From Adiantum capillus-veneris (Eukaryota > Streptophyta > Polypodiopsida > Polypodiales > Pteridaceae): a stretch of 64,000 nucleotides of DNA. This document shows, one piece after another, positions 32,648 to 43,376 of this stretch (position 1 is its first letter; each line of letters starts with the position of its first letter). The translations under genes and the position numbers were made by a program. The DNA lies in assembly GCA_014529385.2 (NCBI GenBank), contig CM043966.1, forward strand, positions 93,755,087-93,819,086. The letters are read 5' to 3'. The notes beneath the pieces were generated by a model. That model saw nothing but the letters and a program-made list of their open reading frames with translations. It ran no database searches and was not told where the DNA came from.

Positions 32648-34379
32648 TGTCATTAAATACCTAATATCTAACCAACCCAAACGATTTTCTCATATTAAAC
32701 TGATCATTTAATGTGGGATAATAAACAGGAACAAGGGTTAGAATATAGACATGTGCTTATGGATCTATCTCAACACGGGGCCAATGGTAAAGGGGCCCAA
32801 ATGAGAGATGTTTTGTCAAAGAGCAAGCTTAACTAATGGAGCTTAAAAGACCTTAGGGTTAGCTTCATTAAAGACATCCAATGGTTACTGTTAAAAGTCC
32901 TTTGACCTTAAGCAAGCTAGGGTTGAGCTTGAGGTGGGAACCCGACCTAAACCTTTCTTTGACCTTAAGCAAACTAGAGTTGTGCTTGAGATGGGAACCC
33001 GACCTAAACTTTCCTTTGACCTTAGGCAAGCTAGGGCTGAGCTTGAGGTGGGAACTCCACCTAAGGTGCTTGTTATGCTTGATGACGAAGGTACTTGAGG
33101 TACTTATCTTACTTAATGAGAAAGTTGCTTGAGAAGCTTTCTATGCATGGGAGGTAAGATGCTTTAGTAAAAAAGAGACCCTACACACTTAATGAGGAAG
33201 TTGCTTGAGAAGATTCCTATGCATGGGGGATAAGATGCTTGAGTCAAAAAGAGACCCTACACATTTAATGAGGAAGGTGCTTGAGAATCTTCCTATGCAT
33301 AAAAGTCCCAAAGTTAGGGGAAACTTTGACCTACCCTTCCACTCACCCAAGGGGCACCCCTTTTCTAAAAGGGCACATGGGACACATGTTAGACTCTCAC
33401 TAAGCTTAACCACATGGTGTACTTGAATGCTATTGGTTGGGCTAAAGAGGGGTACAATGAGCTTCTACTTCCATCCAAAAAATATCTAGATATTTTCAAG
33501 CTCTCTCTCTAAGGGGTAACGAGGACACTTGTCAAAAGACTACCCATGTACTTGACTGCATGATGTATGTGATTGGCTAGGGGGAGAGGGGTCCAATGAG
33601 CTTGCACCATGTAGAAAAGTCACCACTCGCCCAAAGCAAGGAAGGGGGGTGCTAGGGGGATATACTCCACACACACACACACACACTCATTTGCAAGGGC
33701 ATTCTCACTTGATGAAAGTTGAGGAACACCACCTCCTTCTCCAAGCTTGTGAGAAGTGAGAGCCTACATCAACACTCTTGGCTATGGAATGCAAATCCAA
33801 CCAAGAGCCATGCTTCAATGCTTAAGCTTGCCATCTTCTCCATCTCCATTACTATGCTATTATGTATGCTAGCAAGAAGAGTAATGATAAGCGAGAAACT
33901 ATTTCTTTCTCCTATGGAATGTTTCTTCTTCCTCTTCCCTACCCTCATTCCCCGCTATCTCTCTCCACCTTTGAAGGTGTTTGAGGCCTTGGGACTGAGG
34001 CTTGGGATAGTTAATGCTTTCTACAATTTTATGTTATGCTTGTGATGCATGAATCTTTCCATCTTCATTGCATCATGTAGGTCACAAGGAACACAAAGAT
34101 TGTATTGTACCAAGTCTCTCTTGATGGGAGAAACTATAAAACAAATGCCTATTGGAGGGAGGACCGGCTCCATATGAATCCCGTCCTCAACTATTGTCAT
34201 GTTCTCTAAACTCTCTCTATTGCAAAAGTATTGTTCATGCCAAGTTAACTAAGTACCATGTTTATGTTGCTACCATCAATTAAGTTCACCCGTTATGCTC
34301 ACAAAGTAATCTCTCAAAAGTGCTTCACCTAATTTCCTAATTTCGCTACTCTCAAAGTTCATAGGCCATTTCCATTACA
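32648..34379 (+). repeat. Gypsy-2 5' LTR
   Basis: It runs from TGTCATTAAATACC to TTCCATTACA. It contains three 57-bp units starting GACCTTA at 32904, 32961 and 33018, then 76-bp units starting at 33118, 33194 and 33270 (two full, one partial), and a short CA tract near 33668. Confidence 0.95.
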
Positions 34380-34380
34380 T

Positions 34381-34392
34381 TGGTATCAGAGC
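34381..34392 (+). other. Gypsy-2 primer binding site
   Basis: TGGTATCAGAGC lies one base after the LTR. Confidence 0.93.
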
Positions 34393-34783
34393 ATTTGGTT
34401 TCTCTTTTCTTGCTTAAGAAGAGAGGTCCTTAAGTAGCCTATTAATGGATGTTTTTGTTAATTATATTAGGGTAAGTTGATCTGGGATCTATTATCGATT
34501 TTGTTGAGGAGTTATAGTGCACACCTCGGGAGCTTTGGTCTTAATAATGGAGTCTATTTAGACTTGCCTACGGATTTACCATTATGGAGCCATAAGAAGT
34601 CCGAAAGGAGCTATCCCTCGGCAACTTCGCTATGTTAGACTCACTCCACTACTCTCTATAATTAACCAATTCGAGCCGTGGGTGTAGATACTTAAGTGCC
34701 TATTTTCAAAGGCTAAGAGGAGTAGCAACTAAGGTTTTGAATTGCCAAAGCATATACTAAGTAAACATATAAGTTTAATTAAC

Positions 34784-35690
34784 ATGGTTGACAATAACCA
34801 AGAGAGTAGAATGAACATTGATAACTTTGATTTTGCACATGAAGGTGCCAATGATGATGCCCCCATGTTTGTTAATTATCTTGTCACTAGGTTGCAACAA
34901 GCTATGGGCAGCCCCACTTTGCAAGCCGAAGTTACTCAAGAACTTTGTGCTTATGGGATTTCCTTTCCTCTCCAAGAGGAGACAGAGCTTACGAGGTCTC
35001 TTGAAGAGACCCCCAAAAGAAGACTCTCTTCCATACGAGAGGAGGAATCCAAAGATCAAGAAAGCAATGAATCTCTAAATTCCTTCGAAGATGTGGCTCC
35101 ATGAAGAAGGAGGACTAAAAGATCGCCAACTCCTCCCAAGAGGAAACGGTTAACCCACAGTCCTTCTCCTCGTCACTCCAAAAGGGAAGAGAGGAAACCA
35201 AGGAAGAAAAGGGCAAGAAAGAGATCACCCTCTTCTCCTTCTTCTTCACCTTCCTCCTCTACCGATGAAAGCTATGGCTATTCTCCTAGAGAATATAAGA
35301 GGGGAGGAAATCGCAAATCTTACCCTGCATGGCGAAGGTCACAAAATCTCAAGAAGTTCAAAGAGGGAGGAAAGAGTATCTCTTTTCTCACCTATGATGG
35401 CACCTTTGGTGCTACCGACAAAGTATTGGCCTTCATCCAAAAATTTGATGCGGCCTTTGGAGACGAGGGCTTCACGGAGTCCTCCAAGCTACGTCATGTA
35501 GCTATGCCCCAAAATTTTTCCCATAGCCATTCCAACAAGAACAAAAACAATCGGTCCAAGGAGAAAGGAGTTTACAAAGGTAAAAATAAACTCTCTCCTA
35601 AAGAGCTTGAAACTTTTCACAAGGATCACAAATGTTTTAAGTGTGGGGAGCAAGGACATGGCTATTGTTCTTGCCCCAAAAAAAATGCTC
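34784..35690 (+). pseudogene. Gypsy-2 gag with most of the capsid deleted
   Basis: From MVDNNQESRMNIDNFDF the frame runs to a TGA at 35102-35104, continues in frame through an Arg/Ser/Pro/Lys-rich SR-like stretch (RRRTKRSPTPPKRKR and following), then shows TYDGTFGATDKVLAFIQKFD and ESSKLRHVAM. Directly after this comes PQNFSHSHSNKNKNN and an intact zinc knuckle, CFKCGEQGHGYCSC. Compared with the left gypsy gag, where ~170 residues of capsid follow the equivalent SKIRRAA, nearly the whole capsid core is absent. Confidence 0.88.
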
Positions 35691-35699
35691 ACAATGAGA

Positions 35700-36046
35700 C
35701 TCCTAGCTTCCACTATCGAAGCTCCAAAAGAGGATACTTATTGCAAAGGATCACCTGTCTCCTATGCTTGGGGAAAGGTAAGGGAGCATGATGCCTTCAT
35801 CTTGTTTGACCCTAGTTCTACTCTCAACTTTATATCAATGGAGTTGGCCACCAAGTTGGGCATTCAAGCTTTTGAGATGGGAGATGCTGTAACTACCGAT
35901 GCCGCTTTCAAGGGACAGCAAGCCTCCGTTACTCCCTTGATTGGGAAGTTGAGGCTTCATGTCCAAAGCTATGTCGACAAAGAAGAGTTTTTTATCTCTC
36001 CTCTCCAACATGAGGATGCTATCTAGGGATACCATGGTTAAACAGC
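35700..36046 (+). pseudogene. Gypsy-2 protease
   Basis: SYAWGKVREHDAFILFDPSS then LNFISMELATKLGI gives the retropepsin layout, but the D-S/T-G triad reads D-P-S. The domain continues to EEFFISPLQHEDAI, where a missing base before the GxPW segment (about 36023-36026) creates a stop. It is therefore doubly defective. Confidence 0.85.
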
Positions 36047-37288
36047 ATGGCTGCCGACATGAAGTTCTCTGAAGGGAGAATCTACTTCACCTACAGGGGA
36101 AAGAATATGTATATAGATGCTAATGAGTCTGGTCATACTATACCACTTGTAAATCCTCTCGCCCTTGATAAATCAATGAAAAGCTCAGTTTTTGCGTACA
36201 TGATTTTTGTCAAAGAATCCCTCAAAGGTCCTAGTGTTTCATCAAAGGTGAATGGTAGGAATCAAGAAGAGTTAGACTTGTCTAACTTTCTAAAAAGATT
36301 CCAAGATGTGTTTATCGATGATATCCCTATGGACTTACCTCCAAAACGAGGGGATGATGACCATCGAATTGAGCTCCTATCAGGCAGCTCACCGCCTAAC
36401 AAACCTTCCTATCGAGTTTCACAAGCTCAACAAGACGAGATCTTGAGGCAAGTACAAGAATTGGTAGACAAAGTAATGGTGAGGCCTAGCTCCTCTCCCT
36501 TTTGCTCTCCAGTCCTTTTAGTGCAAAAGAAAGATGGTACATACTGCATGTGTGTGGACTATCGCGCACTAAACCATATCACTATCAAAAACAGATTTCT
36601 CGTGCCTCGGATAGAAGATCTGTTTGATAAGCTACAAGGCTCTACCTACTTCAGTAGGATTGACCTTAAAAGTGGCTACCATCAAATAAGGATAGTGAAT
36701 GAAGATATCCTAAAGACCGCATTTCGTACAACGTTTGGCCTTTATGAATATCTAGTCATGCCTTTTGGCTTGACTAATGCACCAACTACATTCAATTGCT
36801 TAATGGAGAATTTTTTTAGACCCTACCGCAAATTCACTGGAGTGTTCTTTGATGATATCATCATCTACTCCAATTCCTTAGAGGAACACAAGCAACATCT
36901 CCAAGTGATTTTTCAAGCAGTAAGGGAGAATAAGCTTTTTCTTAATCAAAAGAAAAGTGAATTTTTCCTTCAAGAGATTCAATACTTAGGTCATATTATC
37001 TCTCGAGATGGTATCGGTATGGATCCATCAAAGTTGGAGGTAATAAAAGCATGGCCTAATCCAAGGAATCTACATGAGCTAAGAAGCTTTATTGGTATGT
37101 GTGCATACTATAGACGCTTCATAGAAAAATTCTCTCAAATGGCAGGACCATTACATGACTTAACAAAGAAAAATGTTAAGTATTCATGGACTGCTAAGGA
37201 GCAAAGTGCTTTTGACAAGCTCAAGGAGAAGCTTATCTCCCAACCAGTCCTTATGCTTACGGATCTCTCAAAACCATTTGAGGTCTAA
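36047..37288 (+). pseudogene. Gypsy-2 reverse transcriptase
   Basis: A long open frame of 413 codons. The RT blocks [69 protein letters not shown] and [15 protein letters not shown] are all present. The catalytic box is FFDD (36845-36856) rather than the usual YxDD. The thumb/connection follows (YLGHIISRDGIGMDPSK, LRSFIGMCAYYRRFI). It ends at TAA 37286-37288 in place of Gln just before the first RNase H Asp (FEV*CDA). Confidence 0.9.
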
Positions 37289-38002
37289 TGTGATGCTTGG
37301 GGTGATTGCCTTGGAGTAGTCTTACTTCAAGAAGGGCATGCCATAGCATATGAGAGCCGAAGGCTCAACACGGATGAACGGGTCTTAGGCATTTATGAGA
37401 AAGAGTTGTTAGCTGTTCTACATGCCCTAGACACATGGAAGCACTATCTATTGGGGACTCCAGTCATTTTACGAACAGACCATCAAAGTCTTAAGTACTT
37501 CATGACGCAAACAAAGCTTTTCGACAAACAAATGAGGCGGACACATTTTCTTTCACAATTTAATTTTCACATTGCTCACATTGCTGGTAAGCACAATCAA
37601 GTGGCTAATGCACTTTCACGACGACCAAAAGTTAATACTGTGTCGATAGCAACTCACAATGATCTATCTTCTATGATAGATGAGTATGCTACTGACCCTG
37701 ACTTTAAAGACATAATGTCAGCCCTTGCTTTGGGGAAGAAAGAGGAACCATTCACCTTGCAGGATGGTTATCTTCTCCATGGAAATAGCCTATGTGTTAC
37801 CCACTCCCTTCGTGAGAAAGTCATGTATGAATCCCATGCTCCTCCCTATGCGGGGCATAGAGACATTCAACCTACTCTTCGAGGAGTAGACACATACTTT
37901 TATTGGCCTACCATGAAAGTGGACATACAAGAGTATGTTCCAAAATGTGTGGTATGCCGAAAGACCAAGTATGATAGAGGGAAGCAACTTAGATTACTGT
38001 AG
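37289..38002 (+). pseudogene. Gypsy-2 RNase H and integrase zinc finger
   Basis: After the stop, CDAWGDCLGVVL, YEKELLAVLHALDTWKHYLL, RTDHQSLKYF and GKHNQVANALSRRP are standard gypsy RNase H blocks. The integrase HHCC finger follows (HAPPYAGHRD ... CVVCRKTKYD). TAG closes the frame at 38000-38002. Confidence 0.88.
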
Positions 38003-38777
38003 CCATTGCCAATTCCTAATTCACCATGGGAGAGTATATCCATGGATTACCAAAATCTATCCATGGGAATACGGAAATATGGACAATAGTCGACAGGTTT
38101 AGCAAGCAAGCACACTTAATCCCTGTCAAGAAGACTATCAAGGCACACAAAATGGCAACTCTCTTCAAATCACAGATTTTCAAAGACCATGGATTGCCAA
38201 CATCCATCGTGTCAAATAGAGATCCTAGAATGACCAGTAATTTTTGAAAAGGTCTCTTTGAAAATCTAGGTACAAGACTGAATTTCTCTTCGGCCTATCA
38301 CCCACAAACGAATGGCCAAAGTGAGATAGCCAATCTTACAATTCTTGATCTACTAAAGACCTATGTTACAGAAGTAGATCAATGCTCACAATGGGAAAAG
38401 TACTTACCTCTTGTAGAGTATGTGTATAATAATACTATCCATACTTCTACGGGAAAAGCACCTTTTGAAATCATAGAGGGAAGACCTAAAAGTCCCTTGC
38501 TACTTAAAGTACATGGGAAGATCTTGCTGCCAATGAGTATAGCTGTGACCTGCAAGCATCTTTTCAAAAGCTTAAGGAGGCTATATCCATCTCCCAACTA
38601 AGGCAAAAAGCTACTGCTGACAAGCATAGAAGGGCCTTAACATTCAAAGAAAATGATTGGGTCTTACTTAAGTTTCGTAAGGCTCAATTGAGGCAAACGA
38701 CGGGCAAAAATCCTACGGGCCATCAAAAGTAGTATGCTGCTAAACTAGCAAATATATATTATGGTCCTTTTCAAATT
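38003..38777 (+). pseudogene. Gypsy-2 integrase core
   Basis: The core is readable in pieces: SPWESISMD (first Asp; frame break just after), WTIVDRFSKQAHLIPVKKT, IVSNRDPRMTSNF then TGA (38245-38247), LNFSSAYHPQTNGQSE (the catalytic Glu) and EYVYNNTIHTSTGKAPFE. Then come an FKENDWVLLKFRKAQ block and another stop. Confidence 0.88.
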
Positions 38778-39113
38778 TTGAAGCCAATCAATGAGGTCGC
38801 TTATCAACTCAAGTTGCCTAACCATTTGCTCATACACACTGCTTTTCATGTGAGCCTACTCAAGCCCTACAAAGGAGAGCCTCCAAATGAACCAATTATT
38901 GAAGACCCTCGCGAAATCGAAGATCAAGAAGAGGTACTACAACCCGAAGCTATCCTTCGGCATGAAGACAAGGTACTACGACATGGTAAGATTATCCGAC
39001 GATATCTTATTAAATTCAAAAATTATCCTTTTGAAGATGCTAGATGGATGCAAGGAATCCAGCTTAAGGATAGTATGAACCTTGTCAACGCTTACAATGC
39101 TACATTAGAGTAA
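38778..39113 (+). pseudogene. Gypsy-2 integrase C-terminus with chromodomain
   Basis: YQLKLPNHLLIHTAFHVSLL and LKPYKGEPP precede a chromodomain-type end, AILRHEDKVLRHGKIIRRYL then IKFKNYPFEDARW (about 38945-39060). The frame ends at TAA 39111-39113. In chromoviruses this domain guides integration to chromatin. Its presence assigns the element to the chromovirus branch. Confidence 0.85.
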
Positions 39114-39468
39114 GCAAATGCACACGTTTCTTTTAATGATCAAAGTTTTGTCTTATAGGACTAATTCTCTCTTTATTGTGCACAAATTTAAGTAATATTC
39201 ATACTAAGAATCATGTTTGGGATGACGACGTCTCTCAAACACCATGTAGAATTTGTCACTCTACTTGGGAAGATGAAATGGACTAAAGAGCAGACATGCT
39301 TGTGATAGCTATATCTCCCAAGCACCAAATGGATTAGTCATCCATCTTGGAATGAGGTCGTAGGGTAAAAAGGGATCCTCTACCCGCTAAGACAAATTGA
39401 CTAATGACTATGACTTTATCTCTTTTACCTCATAGTCGAGGATGACTATGATTTCAAGAGAGAGGTAA
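39114..39468 (+). other. Gypsy-2 3' internal untranslated region and polypurine tract
   Basis: This non-coding 355 bp ends in AAGAGAGAGGTAA (39456-39468), the likely polypurine primer next to the LTR start TGTCATTA. Confidence 0.75.
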
Positions 39469-41268
39469 TGTCATTAAATATCTAATATCTAACCAACCCA
39501 AATGATTTTCTCATATTAAATTGATCATTTAATGTGGGATAATAAACGGGAACAAGGGTTAGAATATAGACATGTGCTTACGGATCTATCTCAATACGGG
39601 GCCAATGGTAAAGGGGCCCAAATGAGAGATGGTTTGTCAAAGAGCAAGGTTAACTAATGGAGCTTAAAAGACCTTAGGGTTAGCTTCATTAAAGCCCTCC
39701 AATGGTTAGTGTTAAAAGTCCTTTGACCTTAAGCAAGCTAGGGTTGAGATTGAGGTGGGAACCCAACCTAAACTTGTCTTTGACCTTAAGCAAGCTAGGG
39801 TTGTGCTTGAGGTGGGAACCAGACCTAAACTTGCCTTTGACCTTAGGCAAGCTAGGGCTGAGCTTGAGGTGGGAACTCCACCTAAGGTGCTTGTCATGCT
39901 TGATGACTAAGGTACTTGAGGTACTTGTCATGCTTAATGAGGAAGTTGCTTGAGAAGCTTCTTATTCATGGGGGGTAAGATGCTTGAGTCAAAAAGAGAC
40001 CCTACACACTTAATGAGGAAGTTGCTTGAGAAGCTTCCTATGCATGGGGGGTAAGATGCTTGAGTCAAAAAGAGACCCTACACACTTAATGAGGAAGTTG
40101 CTTGAGAAGCTTCCTATGCATGGGGGGTAAGATGCTTGAGTCAAAAAGAGACCCTACACATTTAATGAGGAAGTTGCTTGAGAAGCTTCCTATGCATAAA
40201 AGTCCCAAAGTTAGGGAAAACTTTGACCTAACCTTCCACTCACCCAAGGGGCACCCCTTTTCTAAAAGGGCACATGGGACACATGTTAGACTCTCACTAA
40301 GCTTAACCACATGGTGTACTTGAATGCTATTGGTTGGGCTAAAGAGGGGTGCAATGAGCTTCTACTTCCATCCAACAAATATCTAGATATTTTCAAGCTC
40401 TCTCTCTCTAAGGGGTAAGGAGGACACTTGTCAAAAGACTACCCATATACTTGAGTGCATGTTGCATGTGATTGGCTAGGGGGAGAGGGGCCCAATGAGC
40501 TTGCACCATGTAGAAAAGTCACCACTCGCCCAAAACAAGGAAGGGGGGAGCTAGGGGGATATACTCCACACACACACACACACTCATTTGCAAGGGCATT
40601 CTCACTTGGTGAAAGTTGAGGAACACCACCTCCTTCTCCAAGCTTGTGAGAAGTGAGAGCCTACATCAACACTCTTGGCTATGGTATGCAAATTCAACCA
40701 AGAGCCATGCTTCAATGCTTAAGCTTGCCATCTTCTCCATCTCCATTACTATGCTATTATGTATGCTAGCAAGAAGAGTAATGATAAGTGAGGAACTATT
40801 TCTTTCTCCTATGGAATGTTTCTTCTTCCTCTTCCCTACCCTCATTCCCCGCTAGCTCTCTCCACCTTTGAAGGTGTTTGAGGCCTTGGGACTGAGGCTT
40901 GGGATAGTTAATGCTTTCTACAATTTTATGTTATGCTTGTGATGCATGAAGCTTTCCATCTTCATTGCATCATGTAGGTCACAAGGAACACAAAGATTGT
41001 ATTGTACCAAGTCTCTCTTGATGGGAGAAACTATAATACAAATGCCTATTGGAGGGAGGACCGGCTCCATATGAATCCGATCCTCAACTATTGTCATGTT
41101 CTCTAAACTCTCTCTCTTGCAAAAGTATTGTTCATGCCAAGTTAACTAAGTACCATGTTTATGTTGCTACCATCAATTAAGTTCACCCGTTATGCTCACA
41201 AAGCAATCGCTCAAAAGTGCTTCACCTAATTTCGCTACTCTCAAAGTTCATAGGCCATTTCCATTATA
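39469..41268 (+). repeat. Gypsy-2 3' LTR
   Basis: It is nearly identical to the 5' LTR but has one more 76-bp unit (units start at 39939, 40015, 40091 and 40167), which accounts for the ~70-bp greater length. 57-bp units start at 39725, 39782 and 39839. The terminal CA has become TA (ATTATA). Confidence 0.95.
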
Positions 41269-41273
41269 GACAG

Positions 41274-43075
41274 TAATGTAAGCTCGCAGGACATTTATGA
41301 CACTTTGTTGCCTCTTTTCATTGGTGGAAATGTGAATGTAAGTTCTAATGAGGCAAATGTACAGCCTATGGGGGTTTTTGAAAATGTTACACATCTGCAT
41401 ATTACTGATGCAGATATACATGATGTACTTAATGAGGAAAGGGCTGAAAATGAGCACTCTAGAGGTATGCCAAAATGGCTGGTGCATACATTGCGTGACA
41501 GTAAATTGGATGCACCTTTGTCTGGTCGTACTCGTTCAGGCTCTCGCCATGCATCTTATGCATCAGATTGTTATGCTTTGGCTGTGTCTAGCTTACATGA
41601 TGTTGAGGAGCCTCTGTCTTTTGATGAAGCACAAAATTCAAAAAATTGGATGGTTGCCATGCAATCAGAATATGATGCACTTAAAAAAGATGACACATGG
41701 AATTTATGTGATTTGCCTCTGGCAAAAAGGCCATTGGTACAAAGTGGGTTTACAAGTTGAAACGCAACCCGGATGGTGAGATGGATCGCCATAAGGCTCA
41801 ACTTGTTGCAAAGGGTTATGCATAGGAAAAAGGCATAGATTATGAAGAGAGTTTTGCTCTCACTTGTCATATGACTACTGTGCGTTTTCTATGTGCGTTG
41901 GCAGCTCATTTTGGTTGGGATGTACATCAATCAGACATTGTTACTGCTTTCTTGAATGGTGACATATTTGAGGAAGTTTATGTAACGCAGCCTTGGGTTT
42001 TGTCAAGAAAGGACAAGAGGACAAAGTGTGCAAATGTAACAAGGATTTGTATGGGTTGTAGCAATCTCCTCGTGCTTGGTATGAGAAAACTGACACTCAT
42101 TTGGTCAAACAAGGCTTTCGTAACAGTCCAACAGAAAGCACACTGTATGTAAAGCGTGAGGGTGATGTACTTCTCATTGTGGTTCTTTATGTAGATGATT
42201 TGCTGATCGCTAGACCAAATGAGAGATATATTGCGGAATTTAAGGCTGATTTGAATGCTACTTTCAAGATGAAAGATTTTGGGTTGTTGCATCATTATTT
42301 GGGCATACAGTTTAAGTAGTGTGATGGTGATATTGCCTTGTGTCAGAAAAGTTACATAGAGATATTGCTATGTAAGTTTGGACTTGAGGATTGCAATCCT
42401 ATTGCCACTCCCATGGAAACAGGTTTGAAGTTGAGTCTACATGATGCTGGTGATCCTGCTGATGTCACTCTTTACCAAACTGCTCTTGGCTGCCTCATTT
42501 ATGTATGCAACACAAATATTCAGTTTGTAGTCTCACAGGCCAGCAAATTTATGCATAGCCGAGGGTCTAAGCATTGGCAGGTTCTCAAGAGGACGCCATG
42601 CTTACATGCTTTTTTGGACTCAAATTGGGCTGGTTGTTTTGACATGCAAGTGTCCACAAGTGTTTTTTGTTTCATGCTTGGAAGTCCATGTATATCATGG
42701 TTGAGCAAGAAGCAACCTACTGTGGCCACTTCGAGTTGTGAGGCTGAGTACAGGGTAGTCTTCACAGCTACGGTTGAGTGTGTATGGCTCAAACGCCTTA
42801 TGGCTGATTTGGGTGTTGGCCAGGACACTGCCAACACTATCTACAATGACATTCATAGCGCATTGGCAGTTGCAAGGAACCCAGTTTTTGATGCTCGCAC
42901 AAAGCACATTGAGGTGCATTACCACTATGTCAGGGAGAGGCTCTCAGCAGGAGAGATCACCTTGGCTTATGTGCCAACACAGGACAATCTTGCAGATATT
43001 TTCACAAAGGCATGGTCTCGTGAGAAGCTTGAAGCTTTCTGCAAATATTTAGACTTACTCCCCTTTGTGGACTGA
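41274..43075 (+). pseudogene. Copia-2 RT and RNase H (second part)
   Basis: Coding resumes after gypsy-2. The RT start NSKNWMVAMQSEYDALKKDD is followed by a frameshift, GWDVHQSDIVTAFLNGDIFE, the catalytic YVDD (42188-42199), a TAG at 42317-42319 shared with copia-1, and the RNase H (SWLSKKQPTVATSSCEAEYR, TKHIEVHYHYVRERLSAGEI, DIFTKAWSREKLEAF). It ends LLPFVD then TGA. A ~40-codon deletion is visible around 42590 compared with copia-1. Confidence 0.9.
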
Positions 43076-43150
43076 TCGTGTCCTCAAGGCATGGCACTTC
43101 CCTTTACTCATGTGCCAGCTCTCGTTCACCGAATCACTCCAGGGGGGATT

Positions 43151-43376
43151 TGTTACCATATACATGTGGTAGTGGTGTGTGTGAACACACTAGGACCGTT
43201 GGGCATTTTTTCCCTCTTTAGGAGTTTTTTTCCCCTGTGCATTGTATATACGCCCATCACTCTAGGGCTATCTATCTTTCGATTGCACACTAAGTAACAC
43301 ACTCTCTATTGTGTGCCTTGAGATTCCTTCGTCTTCTCTAAGTTGTGTGTGTTTCCCTGCAACCCTAATTCCAACA
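43151..43376 (+). repeat. Copia-2 3' LTR
   Basis: It starts TGTTACCATATACATG after the purine tract AGGGGGGATT, ends CCAACA, and is followed by the CTAAA duplication. Confidence 0.95.

Larger units (their letters stand above)
32648..41268 (+). mobile_element. Ty3/gypsy chromovirus (gypsy-2), 8.6 kb, nested in copia-2
   Basis: LTRs of 1732 and 1800 bp, initiator-Met primer site, gag, protease, RT-RNase H, integrase and a C-terminal chromodomain are all present in order. A perfect GACAG duplication (32643-32647 and 41269-41273) marks the insertion into copia-2. LTRs appear ~96-97% identical by eye, so it is younger than its host. It is disabled by a gag stop and capsid deletion, a one-base loss after the protease, and stops in RNase H and integrase. 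Confidence 0.96.
29728..43376 (+). mobile_element. Inner Ty1/copia element (copia-2), itself split by gypsy-2
   Basis: LTRs at 29728-29952 and 43151-43376 (~225 bp, ~92-93% identical by eye) are flanked by the perfect duplication CTAAA (29723-29727 and 43377-43381). Interior order is primer site, leader, gag, protease, integrase, gypsy-2 insertion, RT, RNase H and polypurine tract. Removing the gypsy gives a ~5-kb copia of the same family as its host. Several Trp and Gln codons have become TAG, consistent with C-to-T decay. Confidence 0.95.
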
